Positions 1-13,300 of a stretch of 64,000 bases of DNA are shown here, one piece after another; the first letter of the stretch is position 1, and each line of letters starts with the position of its first letter. The position numbers and the translations under genes are program-made. The notes under the pieces are model-generated. The model worked only from the letters and a program-made list of their open reading frames with translations. It was not told where the DNA came from and searched no databases. This DNA comes from Progne subis subis. Its lineage: Eukaryota > Chordata > Aves > Passeriformes > Hirundinidae. The stretch is from the NCBI GenBank assembly GCA_022316685.1, contig JAKJHU010000076.1, positions 62,001 through 126,000 on the forward strand. Reading direction: 5' to 3'.

Positions 1-2081
1 CAAAATTCAAATATATGGGAGTAAACATTTACATATATTGCTTCTTTTCAAAGTTTGGGATTCTACTATTAGAATAGTTCCCTATAAGACTAATTCAAAA
101 TACTTTCTCGCAGTTAAAATTCCAGGTCCAGCCAGATGCCAGGTACAGGTACCTTCATCACTAGAAATTCTATTGGACTGGTTTCCATCTTCCAGACAAG
201 GCTTTCAAACTTGTATAACCAAGTATCTTTTCTTGGATGGTTAAATATTTGTTCTGGAAGACTCAGGACTTTTGTGTCATTCTGGTACTTTGCAGCAATT
301 GGGATGTCAGCTATTCATATTATCCCACTTTTGAAATTCCAGTAAATAAAGGAGTTATATTTTATTGCTAAGCTTCAGAGTTTAAGCATATTCATAGATT
401 GATCCTTGATAAACACAAATTAAACAAACCCTGGAGATTGGGAATTACCAAATAAATATGTGGGAAAAAAAATACACAGGCTGTTCTCCAGACAATGAAC
501 ATGAATCCTTCCACAGAAAGTAAGTGGTGGTTTGATTTTATAAATAGAGAACTTGAACAATGCTCTTGTCCTTGCCTTCCTTTCCTCTTCCATCCCCCAC
601 TCCCCTCTCCTCCTCTCCCTTGTACCAGCAGCTATGGCTGTCAGAGCTTACCAGGTAAACTGTCTATCATAAAGACAGAGATTCAACCGCTGTTTTTATT
701 AATTGTGAAATCAAAAAATGTTTCCATGATTCTTAAATTTTGACATATGCCCTCAGGAAAGGTGTATCTTCTTCCAGTACTTAATATTCACTTTATTGTC
801 TGTTTAGAGCAATGTGTTCTCCAAACCTTTGGCATGCCTGGCTTTCATATGATAATCCAAACTGCCATATGTTTAAGAGATTTGTTTCTCACTTAAATAC
901 TTTAGCTCGTTGAAATAATCAGCGTGACTCAAAGCCAAATTCAATAGCTTTATGAAAAGAACACTCAAGAAACAACTGTTCATCCCTTTTTCATACTGTG
1001 ACACAATGGTTTTCATTTTGCTGCACTAATTTTGAGCAGTTGTTGCGTGCTCACAGAATTCTGTTTCAAACTTCATTTTGGGAATAGAGCTGAGTTAATT
1101 TCAATGAAATATCCATTGTAGATATATATGGATTACTCACTATTTCATGGGCATGGTAAAAAACCTGAAGTTGCTATGGAACAAAATACTAATTTAGTAC
1201 CTCAAATTACAAATGCAAACAAATTAGAAATGGAATAATACTTGTCCCAAATCGCAACTTATATTTGTGTCATAAATGAAAACCTGGTGTCAAATGTTTT
1301 GCTGAAGAAAAAACATAGCCAGGAGGTGCTCACCAAAACAAATGAAGCTTTCTTATGTTTCTGCTTGAGTACTGGTTCAAATGTAAGCAGTGAAAAGAAA
1401 GATGGATTATCTGTTGGATGTGATTTACATACACTAAGGCAGGCATTTAGTGCCTTCATTAGGAAAACTTACGTTTTAGGCTTTGCATGCCTGACACAGA
1501 AGTTATTGAATTGGTACAATAACTGCACTTGCTGATGCATCTTAACAGCAAAAAACCCCAAACTTATGGTTTTCTCTAAGAGATAACTTTCTTTCCTATC
1601 CTGTTGCCACACAATTTTGAGAAGGGAAAGCAATAAAGATATAAGTAAACATATTTGTATTAATCCTATAATTGTACATAAATGTTTTAATTAAAATTGT
1701 CAATATTGTAAAGTCTGAATATTGCTAATCAGCTGTGCTCATAAACTCTATTTAGTGTTTTCTACACATCTGCCTGGAAGTAAAATTACATTGTTTATTT
1801 ATTAGCTTCACAAAAGACTATGCTATGTCATATCTTTCTTTTTATCTCATTTTATCAGTATCTTCATTTGCACATGCATATTTCTTCTTGTAGAAGAAAA
1901 AATGGTGATATTCTCAGCAAACTATCCTCTCATAAAATTACATAGATAATAGATTCAATATTAAGACCCACATAGAAATGCCAGAAAATTCTGAAGGGAG
2001 AAACCAGTACCTAAGAACTGTTTAAGTTTTCTGGTAAAAATAAATTAAAAGGTAAATTTTATAGACTCTAAAACTTAACTA

Positions 2082-2082
<1 letters not shown>
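1..2082. other. AT-rich noncoding DNA, no gene recognised
   Basis: No exon, RNA gene or transposon is recognised here. Open frames are short (97 codons at most) and resemble no family I know. The one local feature of note is a pyrimidine-rich tract at about 574-621 that leads into an AG and is followed 23-26 bases later by a GTAAAC; it is discussed as a candidate microexon in the findings. Confidence 0.6.
574..621 (+). repeat. Polypyrimidine tract
   Basis: About 48 bases almost wholly C and T on the plus strand, interrupted by single A or G residues. It stands out from the surrounding A/T-rich sequence. Such tracts occur as low-complexity DNA or as the pyrimidine stretch of a 3' splice site; here it is followed within ten bases by two possible acceptor AGs (627-628 and 630-631). 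Confidence 0.6.

Positions 2083-2119
<37 letters not shown>
2083..2119 (+). repeat. Poly(A) tract, 37 bases
   Basis: An uninterrupted run of 37 A. No AATAAA-bearing retrocopy, small-RNA pseudogene or flanking duplication is recognisable just upstream, so it is classed as a homopolymer repeat and not as the tail of a retrocopy. CR1 elements of birds do not end in poly(A). Confidence 0.9.
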
Positions 2120-2122
<3 letters not shown>

Positions 2123-2824
2123 TTTAAAATCTTTTTTTTTTCTCCAGGAAATGAATACATTAATATCTGAATTGTGTTTTATACTAATTCCAGTGATTAG
2201 GCTTGACTTTTTTTTATGGATATATTTTAGCAAGGAGGTAAGTTTACTTCCTTGTATGTTAGTATCCTTGTAGCTTTCAAGTAGGCACAAAAATAAATGA
2301 CATCAGCTAAATTATTTTATATTGGTGCTACCTTTTACTATTTCTGTAGTGTCCGAAACCAGGTAAATCTGGTTATATAGCATATATACATATAGCATTT
2401 TATATACAGCTATGTAACCTGTGTGTTGCTTTGCTTATTTTTGGTGCACTTTCAAAGTGGAATATCGGAGCCCACAAGAGGAGCACAGGGAACTAATTAA
2501 TATAAGAGCAGATCACAGTCAATTTACTGAGTAAGACTGATCAAACCATAATTGCTTTTAAATATTAGGTGCTATGAAGAGTTACAATCACATAAGATTT
2601 CAGGAAAGGAGGTACAGGCAAAATCTGACAGGTCCTAATATTAACATCAAAGGTTGCCATGTCTCAGAAGTAACATGAATGTTACTTAAGGAAATTATAG
2701 TACCTTTGCAGGAGAGGCAATATAATTATCTCACATTTTCCTAACTCAGTTTTTTCACACCTTCCACTAAAGCTGACAGGGTTGAACTCTATGGCAAACC
2801 TTCAACTGTTCAAGCAACCTTGCA

Positions 2825-2866
2825 GCCCTGTGATATGGTGCCACATTGCTAGCAATGTCACAGGGC
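2825..2866. repeat. Inverted repeat / hairpin with perfect 16-bp core palindrome
   Basis: The core 2843-2858 is a perfect palindrome, ACATTGCTAGCAATGT. An outer arm GCCCTGTG (2825-2832) is complementary to CACAGGGC (2859-2866), with a ten-base one-sided bulge (2833-2842). As RNA this would fold to an imperfect hairpin with 16 pairs less the tight central loop. It may be the remnant of a small inverted-repeat transposon or chance; no target duplication is seen. Confidence 0.75.
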
Positions 2867-3478
2867 TTGTAGCTTTGTTTTACTTGGTTTAGTTGTAATA
2901 ATAACTTCTCTGATTGACCAGTGGTCTGCGTCTAACTTGTTTTAATTCTGCTTGTCTTTGTATGATACAGCTAGAATTTTACACAACAGTAAAAATCAGA
3001 TCTTCCAGGTAGAATGGGGTATTCCCACCTTTTCTACTGGCAATAAATTATAAGCATCTGACTGTGGAAACATTCCTTCACTCAAATAGACCCCACTGTT
3101 TTTGCAGGGATCATGTGTTCAGTACTTATTAATACCTTCATCTATAAGGATCTAGGTTCCAGTAAAACCAGAGTTTGGCCCTTGAACACCTTTCTGAATC
3201 TGTTTAAGTGTGACCCCCTGCCATGGAGTACACAGTTGAGTCTGGTGCCTCCAAAACTTAGGTAGTTCCCAGGAATGTTCAGTGACTCAGAAGGAGGGTA
3301 ATGGTAGATGGTACACTCAGCAGGATGTTGCTTAATGCCAGGTGAGGAGCTTGGTCTTTCCAACTGATGGCAATGTGTAGCTGTGCACTCAGACTTGCTA
3401 CTAAAATCTAACCTGTAATCATTACTCATCTATATTCAAGCAACAAAATTTCAGTTAATTTGAATAACTTCCTAAACC

Positions 3479-3494
3479 TTTTTTTTTTTTTTTT
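3479..3494 (+). repeat. Poly(T) tract, 16 bases
   Basis: Uninterrupted run of T on the plus strand, with no associated retrocopy that I can recognise. Confidence 0.85.
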
Positions 3495-6400
3495 ATCTAG
3501 ATAATTCTAATTCATTGGAGGAATGTCATGCTTATGACCTCAGTCATGTTGATAAATGTGGGGAAAGCAAAGTGAAGGACAACCAGGAATTCAACACCAC
3601 TCCAAACAAAGATACAAAGATAATCTAGTAACAATCACTTCCTTTTGCCTAAAAGCAGAATCATTTTTTGAAAAACACATGATATGTTTATAAGTATATG
3701 AGCTTAAAAAAATTCAAGTAAGACAGAAAAAGGTTAATTTGAGAATCTTTGTGGAGTTTTAGAATGAGTTAGATTCTTGGAAGCATCTTAGCTGAGCAGA
3801 TTCAAGCTCAGTTCTGTTGATGCTGAAGTACCAATCAGCAAGTTCAGAGAATTTCCAAGGAAACTTAATGCATGAATCCACTCCTGATCAATGTGTCTGT
3901 ATCTTTACTGACAGCAGGTCAGTAAAGAACCTTTTGGGGTTCTAGTTCCATAATCCACCCGCAGCTTTACATATATCCATGCTTTAAAAACATTGTCTTG
4001 ATTTCCTGTAAATAAAACATAGTCAGTCAACAGGAGAAGATATGTGGAAAGTCAGAATTAATTGGATATGTGGTGTATTACACACATTTCTCCCCATTTA
4101 TTTCTTCATTTACATTCTTCCACAGATAAAAATTAATCCAATGTAGAATTATTCCACTATTATATAAGATAAAGTCCAATCCTTTTTCCTGAGAAATCAC
4201 AATCAATGAAATAAAGATTACTGTAAAATCAGGTTTGGTTATTTTGGTTGTGTATGACATTGGACTTTGGAAAAAAAAAAAATAAAGAAAGAAAGCAGTA
4301 GAGACATAGCTGAAACAGGAGAAGAGATTATAGAAAGTCCTGTGGCGCTCAGGCTATATAAAAATTCCCTGGACTAAGCTGTGCCGAGATACCTCCCTGA
4401 AACCTAGGGAACACCATAACTAGAAAAGTGAGTGCAGGAGAAATCTGGTGAGTACCATTGCTCGCCTATTACTCCCCATTACTTGACCCATGGCTGAAGT
4501 TTGTTTTCTACAGTGAGAACACTGACAGTCATTTTCTCACTTTTTAAAAAGATAAAAAAATCCTTTAGGGTAATTTATTTTATTAATGGAGAGTTCATTT
4601 CTATATCTTTCATACTTAAATTCCTTCCATTCGATTCACTTTTCTTTCATCTACACCTTAACTTATCAAAATTGTTGTGCCTGTGTTTACCTAGAGACTA
4701 ACACTGCAACTAAGACATCATCTTGAGTTGCTTGATCTTTTTCTTTAGCTAACAGCTGGCTTACTAGAAAGAATAAAGAAAAGAGCATTGCTTTAACTCA
4801 TCCCCACATTCCTGGATATGCAAAAAGTCATGCTCCAGACCTGACTTCCTTTCAGTCTAGTATCTTGTGTCTAAATATCAGTCTAATGTCTAATATTAAG
4901 AAAAGTACTATCAGAGTTTTGGACTGGATAATTTTTTTGGGACACTGGTACTTAGAGCAGTGACTTTGATCAAAGTCTATGGTGTTAGTTTTTGATGTTC
5001 TTGTATCTCTAATTTTAGCGGCATCAAATTACAGTGCAACTTTTAAGGAGGAAGGCACTAATGGAATCATACATGCTTTACAGGGTACAAAAACATCTTG
5101 ATCAGTCATTATTTTTTTAAATATGGTTGGTTGTTTCATTTTCTTCCACCATCTTTCTCACATCAAGTCAAACAGAATTGCTGTACTACAGAATATATTT
5201 AATATAACAGTAAAGGTACATTCATCCAAATCTGTCAGCTAGAATCTCATTGCCAGGTCCCAGTAGCAGATTTTGTCCCATTCTTTTTATGTAAAAGACT
5301 GAGTTTTAGACAGTACTTTGGCATTACCTTGGTATTTGCCACAAGAATACAGCAGTAACAAAATCTGGATTGTCAGTATAGTTAAGTGTAAACATAACCA
5401 CGTTTCTGTGTATGTAATACAAGAATTTCCTGTTGATCTGTTTGAATACATCTTTATCAAGTGAATGTGCCAATATCACAGGAGCTGCTGAGAAGACATT
5501 TTAGCTATTTCATATTAAACAGCATTGACGTAACTTCTGCCTTGGACACAGAAATATATCTCCACCCAGTTAATTGGTATTAGTTACGCATTATATTGAC
5601 AGATTTGCTTTTTCTTGAGAATGTAAATTTGATATTTTTCCTCCTTCTGTTATACCCCAAAATCATAATCTTAATTCTTAGATGCAATGAATGCCTGATG
5701 CTCATTGTCTACCACCCAAAACATTGCATAGCACATTTTATAGCGAAAGCCATAATTTCATTGCAGTGACTGCGATATATATAGGCATAATTGCTTTGTT
5801 ACACAAGGTTCTTGTATCTGTAAAGAGGATTTGCACCTTATTCTCTCCTAATTTTCTAAATCTGCTTGCTATTTTTAATGGTCTTTAACTTTCACTTGGT
5901 CTTTGCAGAGTCCAAAGTGCAGTTTCCCGAATACAGTTTGGAGTAAGAGTGCCTAGTAAGGCATTGACTGATCAAAAAAAAAAAAAGGAAAATAAAAAAA
6001 GAGTACTCAAATGTCTGAAAGGGTGCAGCCACTCCACAAACATATATTTTGAGGTCCTGTTTACCTTTATATCAGATGGGTAGCAAAAAATAAATAAAAC
6101 CCCTAAAGAAGTAGAAAGAAAGTGTAAAACTCTGACTCTGATGAAATATGATAAAATGGCTTTAATCAAGGACATGGTCTGATTGGTGGTTGAACAGCTA
6201 TCAAGAGGCAGATAAATTGCAGTGTGGAATTCTCAGTTTTGTAAATTGGAACACTTTTTTACCTACCTGGCCCCAAAAGTGTCCCAAACGTCTTAAAGGA
6301 AAATACAGTGCACAAAAGAAAATTTAAAGGGCAAGTCTCTAAAATAAATCCCTGAATTCATCTCTAGTATTTTCTCTAGTGTTTCAACAAATACATAAAC

Positions 6401-7849
6401 GGTTTGGTTTATAAGTTTATAAGTTAGTTTTTATAAAATAAAAAAATAAACATTAAAAAATTAAAAAGGTGACTCTGTAGTCTTTGAATAAAAATATTTG
6501 GTTTGTCCCATACATAATTTTAATCCACAGAGATAAATGTACTTTAAGGCTGAATATATAAGGAAGTGCTGTTTTAAATAGATAATATTTTAGGTTTGAA
6601 GCTGTAAAGTAATTAAAGGATATAATACCCCGTTATAAAAGATCAATATGCACTTCAGATCAGGGCAGGATCTGTTTCTGAAATGATATAGCACACACTG
6701 ATTTCTATCAAATTTTCAGTATTGATCTGATGTGAACCTTGTTGATTTGACTTCTCAGCTTGTTTGCCAAGGTTTTAAGACTGCCTGTGCCTCCAGAGCG
6801 AAATTAAAGTCAAGGCTGTTTGCATGTATACATAAACTGCTGTTAGCAGGTCTCAGTCAGAGACTTTTCAGTAAACAAGCTGTGTATTTCTTTGAAATGA
6901 TCAGTTCCAGCTCTGTTTTGACAATTTCTCAGAAACTGATTTTCATGACAAATTCTTTGATGAGAATAGTGAATGCAAGAAGCACAAAGCTATAGCCTAT
7001 TACTTTCTTTCACATGTTTGTTCTTTTATGCATGAAGAAACTCTTCACAGTATTCTGATCAGAAAAATGCTGGTGGGGAAATTTTTGCAATGATTCTTAA
7101 TTGGTTTTAACTTGATGTACTTGATATCAGCAATTACTTGACTAAAAATGAATAAATTAAGGGAATGAGAAGAATCATTGCAGCATTGCTTAGTAACAAG
7201 ACAGCCAACAGAATAGGTCAATCTCATTTTTCTTGATCTATTAAAATTAGAAACATCAGAAAGACATCTATAGACCTTTATTTACACGAGTCTGAGATAT
7301 CTTTCCCATTTCACCCCATGAAATATAAGAACAAGTCCTTTGGACTTCCAGCTTTTGGCACTTACGGTCATTAGCAGGGTTAGAGGTTGTACCCCAAAAC
7401 CTACAATTCTCAAAACTACTTCCAAACTTTCACACAACATTTCAAGCCCACGGATTTGGGTGACAAGAGTTAACTTTTATTCTAACACCAGGGAAATTTT
7501 AAAGCTTTCTTTTGATATCTGGCTAGGAAAGATTGATCATACTAAATAATGTGCATAAAACATATTGAGATTTATAAGAACAAAATTGTGTCACTTATTT
7601 GGCTGCTTCTGTATGCAAATTTTTTATATGAAAAACAAATAGAAGAGAACATATTTCTCTCTTCTCCCCATGTACCTGGCATTTCAAAGGTTATATGGGA
7701 ATTTGAAAGACCTATATAACTTTTGTATTTGCAATCTTCTGATCATCATTACCATGAGGTTAAGATGTTTTGAAATGTCATCCACCATTGTTCTAAAGGG
7801 CTCTGGATCCACTGGGTCAAACTCACTGGCTTGAGTGCTGAATGTAGTT

Positions 7850-8205
7850 GCAGATTTGAAACAATAAACTGTAAAACGTATTTACATCCCTCTCAGAGGA
7901 AACGAGGTGTGCGTAGGAGGCAAGACGGAAGGGTACACTCTCACAGGCACGGTGAACCTTCTGCTTCTTTGACACAAGACAAAAACTTCCTAACAAGTGG
8001 CTGGAAGTGAGAGTGCTCCTCCCCAACAAGTGCCTTCAGCCTGCTGGTTAGGACACTCCTGTGGGAGGGTGAGATGTGGGGTTTGGTGCCCGGGACTTTC
8101 ACGTCCTTCAGGAGGTCTCTGACGCTCCAGTACAAAGTGACAGGATCACAGTAACAGACCCTCCTCCAGCTATCTCCTATAAAAAGCAGCGACTCATTTT
8201 CCATT
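7850..8205 (-). repeat. GC-richer, CpG-containing segment resembling an old sauropsid dispersed repeat
   Basis: This patch is clearly richer in G+C and CpG than its surroundings. Around 8035-8095 the plus strand reads like the box of a dispersed repeat I remember from turtle, crocodile and bird DNA (a tRNA-like 'tggttaggacact...gggagg' stretch). On the minus strand two overlapping open frames (8204-7941 and 8029-7823) cover it in different phases, which would also fit a frameshifted coding remnant. The class is uncertain; I have no protein match, and boundaries are approximate. Confidence 0.35.
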
Positions 8206-10340
8206 TAGATGATATCCAAGAAGATCTGGTGAACAGAAGTACATCTCAGTAGCACAGAGTTCATAATTTTCACAACTACTGTTTTTCTGAGGTTTTCTGT
8301 AGACTGCTTAAGGTAGTTTCCCACTGAATAAATCTTTATGTAATTTTGGGCCCTATTCTGAACTGCCTAATTTTCTTTAGACTGAGTAGATGCTCAAAGT
8401 AATTTGATCATTGAGTGTAGATTCTGTTTGCAGGATCAGAGACCTCAGGACCTTTTTCTACTTGAGGCTGTAACCCTTACATATTTTTAAAATTTCAGCA
8501 TTTAGCTTTCCACAAAGGAGCAATGGAAGTTCTTGATTTTGGGGTAAAACCCCAAGCAAAACTCTTTAAAGGGAAAAGATCTTGTCTTTTTCTACAAAGA
8601 ATCACTCACTTCTTTGACGGTATAGAACCAGTAGTTGTATTCTACACATAACCTGAGACTGGCTTGTAATACTTCCATAAAAAAGCTGTTTCAAAGAGGA
8701 TAATGTTTGTTTTGTAAGTCTCTGCAGCTTAAACTTGCATTTGTCTTGACTTCCAGGTAGATCTGATTTTAGCTTAGCTGTATTGATCTGCTTTTTCTAA
8801 TGGTAAGATAAAACTTTCCATGAAAGGGTAGCTTCTTAGTTTAGGTAAATCAAAGTAATTAAATTGATTTTAGTGTTATGATGATCTGCACAAACTGAGA
8901 ATCTGGCCCAAAACTGAGCATTTTATTATCTGGAACATTTTTTTTTTTTTTTTTTTAAATCAAAAATGCTTATTTATATTTTAGCTAGATTTCTAATTAG
9001 GCAAAACAGCTGACAATCAGTGATGCCAGTGCTGTTTAATCACTATATACTAGAGACATCAAACCAAAAGATTTGTAATTTATCCCCATGACTCCCTGAA
9101 TCTTAAATGTACAAGATTAAATGCTTAAATGTTGCAGTCTGTACAGTAGCTTAACATTCAAGGAGCATTTACTCTGTTAAATCCTTTAAGTGGCTTGAGG
9201 AGGTAAATGAAAACACAGAAGAGCCTCAAGATTCATAAACAGAAGCTGGAGGATGATTTTCAAAAGCTAAAACTTACAAGATCTTCGATTTTGAGAGGGC
9301 AGTGTGTAAAGATCCTTTACCCGAACTATTTTACAATAAATAAGAAATTAAGTATTATCACTCCCTGTTTTAGCAATTTCAATTTATTTATTAACAAAAA
9401 GATAGTAAATTAAATAATTTATAAAATGTATCATAATATGTAGCAGTATAAATGTAACACATATTATTAAAATTAAAATTCCCATCCTGCTTATGTAGGT
9501 CCATAACCAAGCATGATGTGACCACCACCCTGTTTTAGAAAGCTAATTGAGTAGGTTTTTCTTGACTTCTGCTCAATTTGAGAGACATTGAGACTCATCC
9601 TCTCTGCTGGAATCCCAGATACAGCTACTCTGAATTTTCCTTGGAAAAATGTGAATCTCTGCCTTAACTACACTTTTACAGTAAATTTATTCAAATGATC
9701 TCCCTGTTCTTCAGTAAATTCTTAAGCACAGTGAAGGAATAAAAATGTTGCACTGATTTCTCATAGAAGCCAAATATAAGTTGCTGCCATGCCTACCAGT
9801 TAATGTGTATGTATGAGTTTAGATACAATCTACTTGTGAACTTCCTGCCACAAGCCAGTGTAAAGACCAGACAGACCCAAACAATTCTAAATAGCACTGG
9901 TGCTTTTACTCCTTTAAGAAATATTCTCATTCTTGGTATCTTTTGCTTCCAGGCTGAAGATATCCTTTAATCATATTTATATGCAATGTATAATATTCAT
10001 ATGCAGATGTCTGGACACCACAGTATTTCTTTTTTAAATCATGTTTTCACTTATGTAATGTATGGTTATAAAAATGACCATCCTATGTACCACAAAAATG
10101 GAATATCTTTTAAATTTTTTTAGATATTAAAGAAATCATCTATAAAGAAATAGTAAGTAACCAGAATTTGTCCAAAGGGTTTTAATGACTGTGGATTTAG
10201 TTTGGTGTTGGCCAAGAACTAATGATGATTTTAAGGTTAGGATTAAATATTCTGTTGTAAAAATACAGACAAAATGTTTTCTGATTTTTTGCAAAATGAT
10301 TTTGGAATCTCCCTGTCTGCATATATTTCATTAAAGTGTT
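8206..10340. other. AT-rich noncoding DNA, no gene recognised
   Basis: No gene or transposon is recognised. It holds a T-run near 8939-8956 and A/T-rich stretches such as 9395-9480. Open frames are short and featureless. Confidence 0.6.
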
Positions 10341-10348
10341 TTGCTGGT

Positions 10349-10395
10349 TTTTTATTTATTTATTTATTTATTTGTTGTTGTTGTTGTTGTTGTTG
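10349..10395 (+). repeat. Compound microsatellite (TTTA)n(TTG)n
   Basis: About five TTTA units run directly into about eight TTG units on the plus strand. It is a simple compound short tandem repeat and likely length-polymorphic. Confidence 0.9.
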
Positions 10396-13300
10396 CTCTT
10401 TTGTTTGTTTGGTTTTGGTGGGGTTTTTTTAATCTTAATCAGAAATTCAAGAAAATAAATTATTTATAAATATTTATTGGTCAAAGCACTGCTGATGTTA
10501 CTGCTTTTGACAAAGTTTACCACATATATATATAAGTCATTAAATTGAAATATTACTATGTCCTCTAGAAAACCGATATGTCAATAATTTTATTTGACTG
10601 GGGTCTTCCAACTTTCCTATGTGTTCTAACTAGACCAACTTGGTGTCTCACTAATATTTTTTCCTCAGGTGAAGTTCCCTCATTTTGAAAACCTTATTAA
10701 TGCTGTAGGCAGAAACTAAGCAGGCATCTCACCTGTAACTATTTTAAAAATACTTAGGCGAACATTTGCCATTTCAGGGTCAGTTTGCATTCTGGATGAA
10801 TGCTCAGATCTGCTTTTTTTATACTTGCTGATGTACCCAGGCTGCCAATTACTACCTGCTTGGCATCCAGACTCACATCTCATATCTCACCATTTGTGCG
10901 GATGTTGTATGTCATCACCCACCCTAATAAACATCTGAGATCTCAGCTTCTCTCAATTCCCAGCAACTGTGTAAACAAAAAATGCAAGGGATAATCTTGA
11001 AAGGAAGAAAAAAATAAAGACGGGAAATAAACCCTTTCACCTGTGAAACCTCAGTCTGTGCTGGTAAAAAGAAATAGGTTTAGCTTGGCTCATATTCATG
11101 TCTTAACTTACATCCCAAAATTGTCAAGCATAATTTGATCCAAATGGATCGCTTTGGTTTCAGGAGGGGAAACAGCTCAAGTAACAGAAAAGAGTGAATC
11201 ACCTGTAAGTTATTGAGAAGTCAGACGGCCACTTGGGTCAAGGTTAGGGTAATTAGCTAGTCAGCCTGAACTGTGATTTGCCTGAGGAGAAAAAAATTAA
11301 TTTGGTTTCCACATTTTCAGCATGACCCTTGTTGCATTCTTCCTGGATCCAACGACCTCTTCTTTATGCATGACTGAAAAATATCTTTCCCACTGCTAAA
11401 ATAACAATATTTCTTTCAAAGACAGTAGTAGGTATGAGCAGTCATGACTGTTTCTAATTTCTTGCCAGTCTGCCTCAGTTTTCACACTTTTTGTCATTGA
11501 CACTGCAGACTAAGTTGACTCTAACTAGATTATGCATGCCCTTTATTTTTCAGTTCCCCATAATTTTCTCAGTACATACAGAAATCTGAGTTATTTGCTG
11601 CAGCACACTGCCCAAGTTTGTGTAATACATGCACATTTATTTGTGATTTTCTTTTTATCAACTCTTTTCATATTGTATTTCTAAATCTTAGATATTTTTT
11701 GCAGCTATATACATGTGTAAAATGTCCTGTTTAGGAACAGAGTTGCTGCTGGCAAAGACAACATAATCTTTCAGCTGATCTCATTATTTCACCTTAGGTA
11801 GTGTCTAGAATGATCACACCAAAGGATTAAGTTCAGTCTAAACAGTCAATTCTACTTGGTGCACTAGACTACCAGGAAAATTCAAATTAAGATTATTTCC
11901 ATATGTGATTCTTTAGTCAGGATCTTCTTTGCATGTACACGTGTGCATGCATGTATACACAACCTTTAAAGTGTGAGGAAGTAGCAAAAAAGAAGATTAA
12001 GATTGTACCTGCTGTGATGTGGAGCTTGGCACAGATCCTTTCCAGACATTCTTTCCCAACCCAAATTATTCTGAAATTTTCAGGTAGTAATGGATTCTGC
12101 TGGCAATTTCTGGCAACTGTTTCTCTGCTAATTTATGAATATCCCTTTTGGATAGACCTTCAGGCATTAGATATGATAAAAAGACTTCTCAAATATTTAA
12201 GGGCAGTATTCCTATTAATAGAATAAAGATATTCTGCTATGTTTTGTGTGAACTCATATGCAAAGACAGCTTAAACTAATTCTAAGAGTCTGCTTGTGAA
12301 ACTGGAGACTTTGGCTTACATGGCATTTCTGCCAAAGGAGTGCAACTGTGGTATTAAAGAATAAATATGTAATTTACAGAAACCTGTGGGACTGACTGTC
12401 ACTGCCCAGAGATGGGCTGTGGAGAACAAAAGCTTGAATAAAGCTGTCAAAATCATGTCTGTCTAAACTAGATTAGCACAGAACTTGGGTGATACAGATT
12501 TTTTGTCTGCATTTAAATGGGCAAAATAGAATTGACATTCATTAAAGGAAAAAAAATTCTTAGGCCATGCTGAGCAGGACTGGCAATCTATTACAGAAAT
12601 TAAAAGCTTGAAAAACCCAGTGTCCAGCAGGTGCTGTTTTCCCCTATGAAGAACCACACTGGTTCATTACTACCACCTTGACTCCCAGCCCTTATACAAT
12701 CACACAGGGTCCAGGAAAATATCCATAATGCACTTGCAGGATTTACTTAGGTTTAAGAAAAAAGTAAATCCACAAAACACATTTGTGCATGGGGGACGAA
12801 TGGTCGATTTGGGAGGAAGAGTTATTTAGACCTTCTGTAGAGAAAGATATCTGTTTCCCTATTAATCAGGCAGTACCCCCAAGTCAAGTCTAACCTTTCC
12901 AGATCATGCCCTGTGGTTACCACTGCACTGGCTTTTTATTTGCACAGTTCACTTCATTAGGATATGATACTATGAGCTACCTTGAACTTTTACAAAGCAA
13001 GGAGCTTGTACATCAGCAAATCTCTGTCATTTTCAGCCCAGTATAAATGTATCTTGTTTCTGTTTGCTTTCTTTTAGTAAACAATCTGTCCTTTTCCATT
13101 CCACATTTCCTGCCGAAAAAAAAAATATCACAGTTGCTCAAATTAATGTCTAGGCAGAACTGCAGGGTGAATTCCTTTCTTTCCCCTTGGGGGAAAACCT
13201 GTGAACACACAAATACATGTACAGAGTATCAGCTGCAGCCTGAGGCTTAGCAGCAGCCAGTTTAGATTGCTTCAGGACAGATTTTTTGTAGAGCATTATT

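Larger units (their letters stand above)
2120..7800. other. AT-rich noncoding DNA, no gene recognised
   Basis: No supported gene or interspersed repeat. It contains a T16 run at 3479-3494, small A-rich patches near 4271-4282 and 5975-5999, an A/T-rich stretch at 6405-6470, and a palindromic segment at 2825-2866 that has its own entry. The frame at 3142-3429 (minus) sits in slightly less AT-rich sequence but resembles nothing I recognise. Confidence 0.55.
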
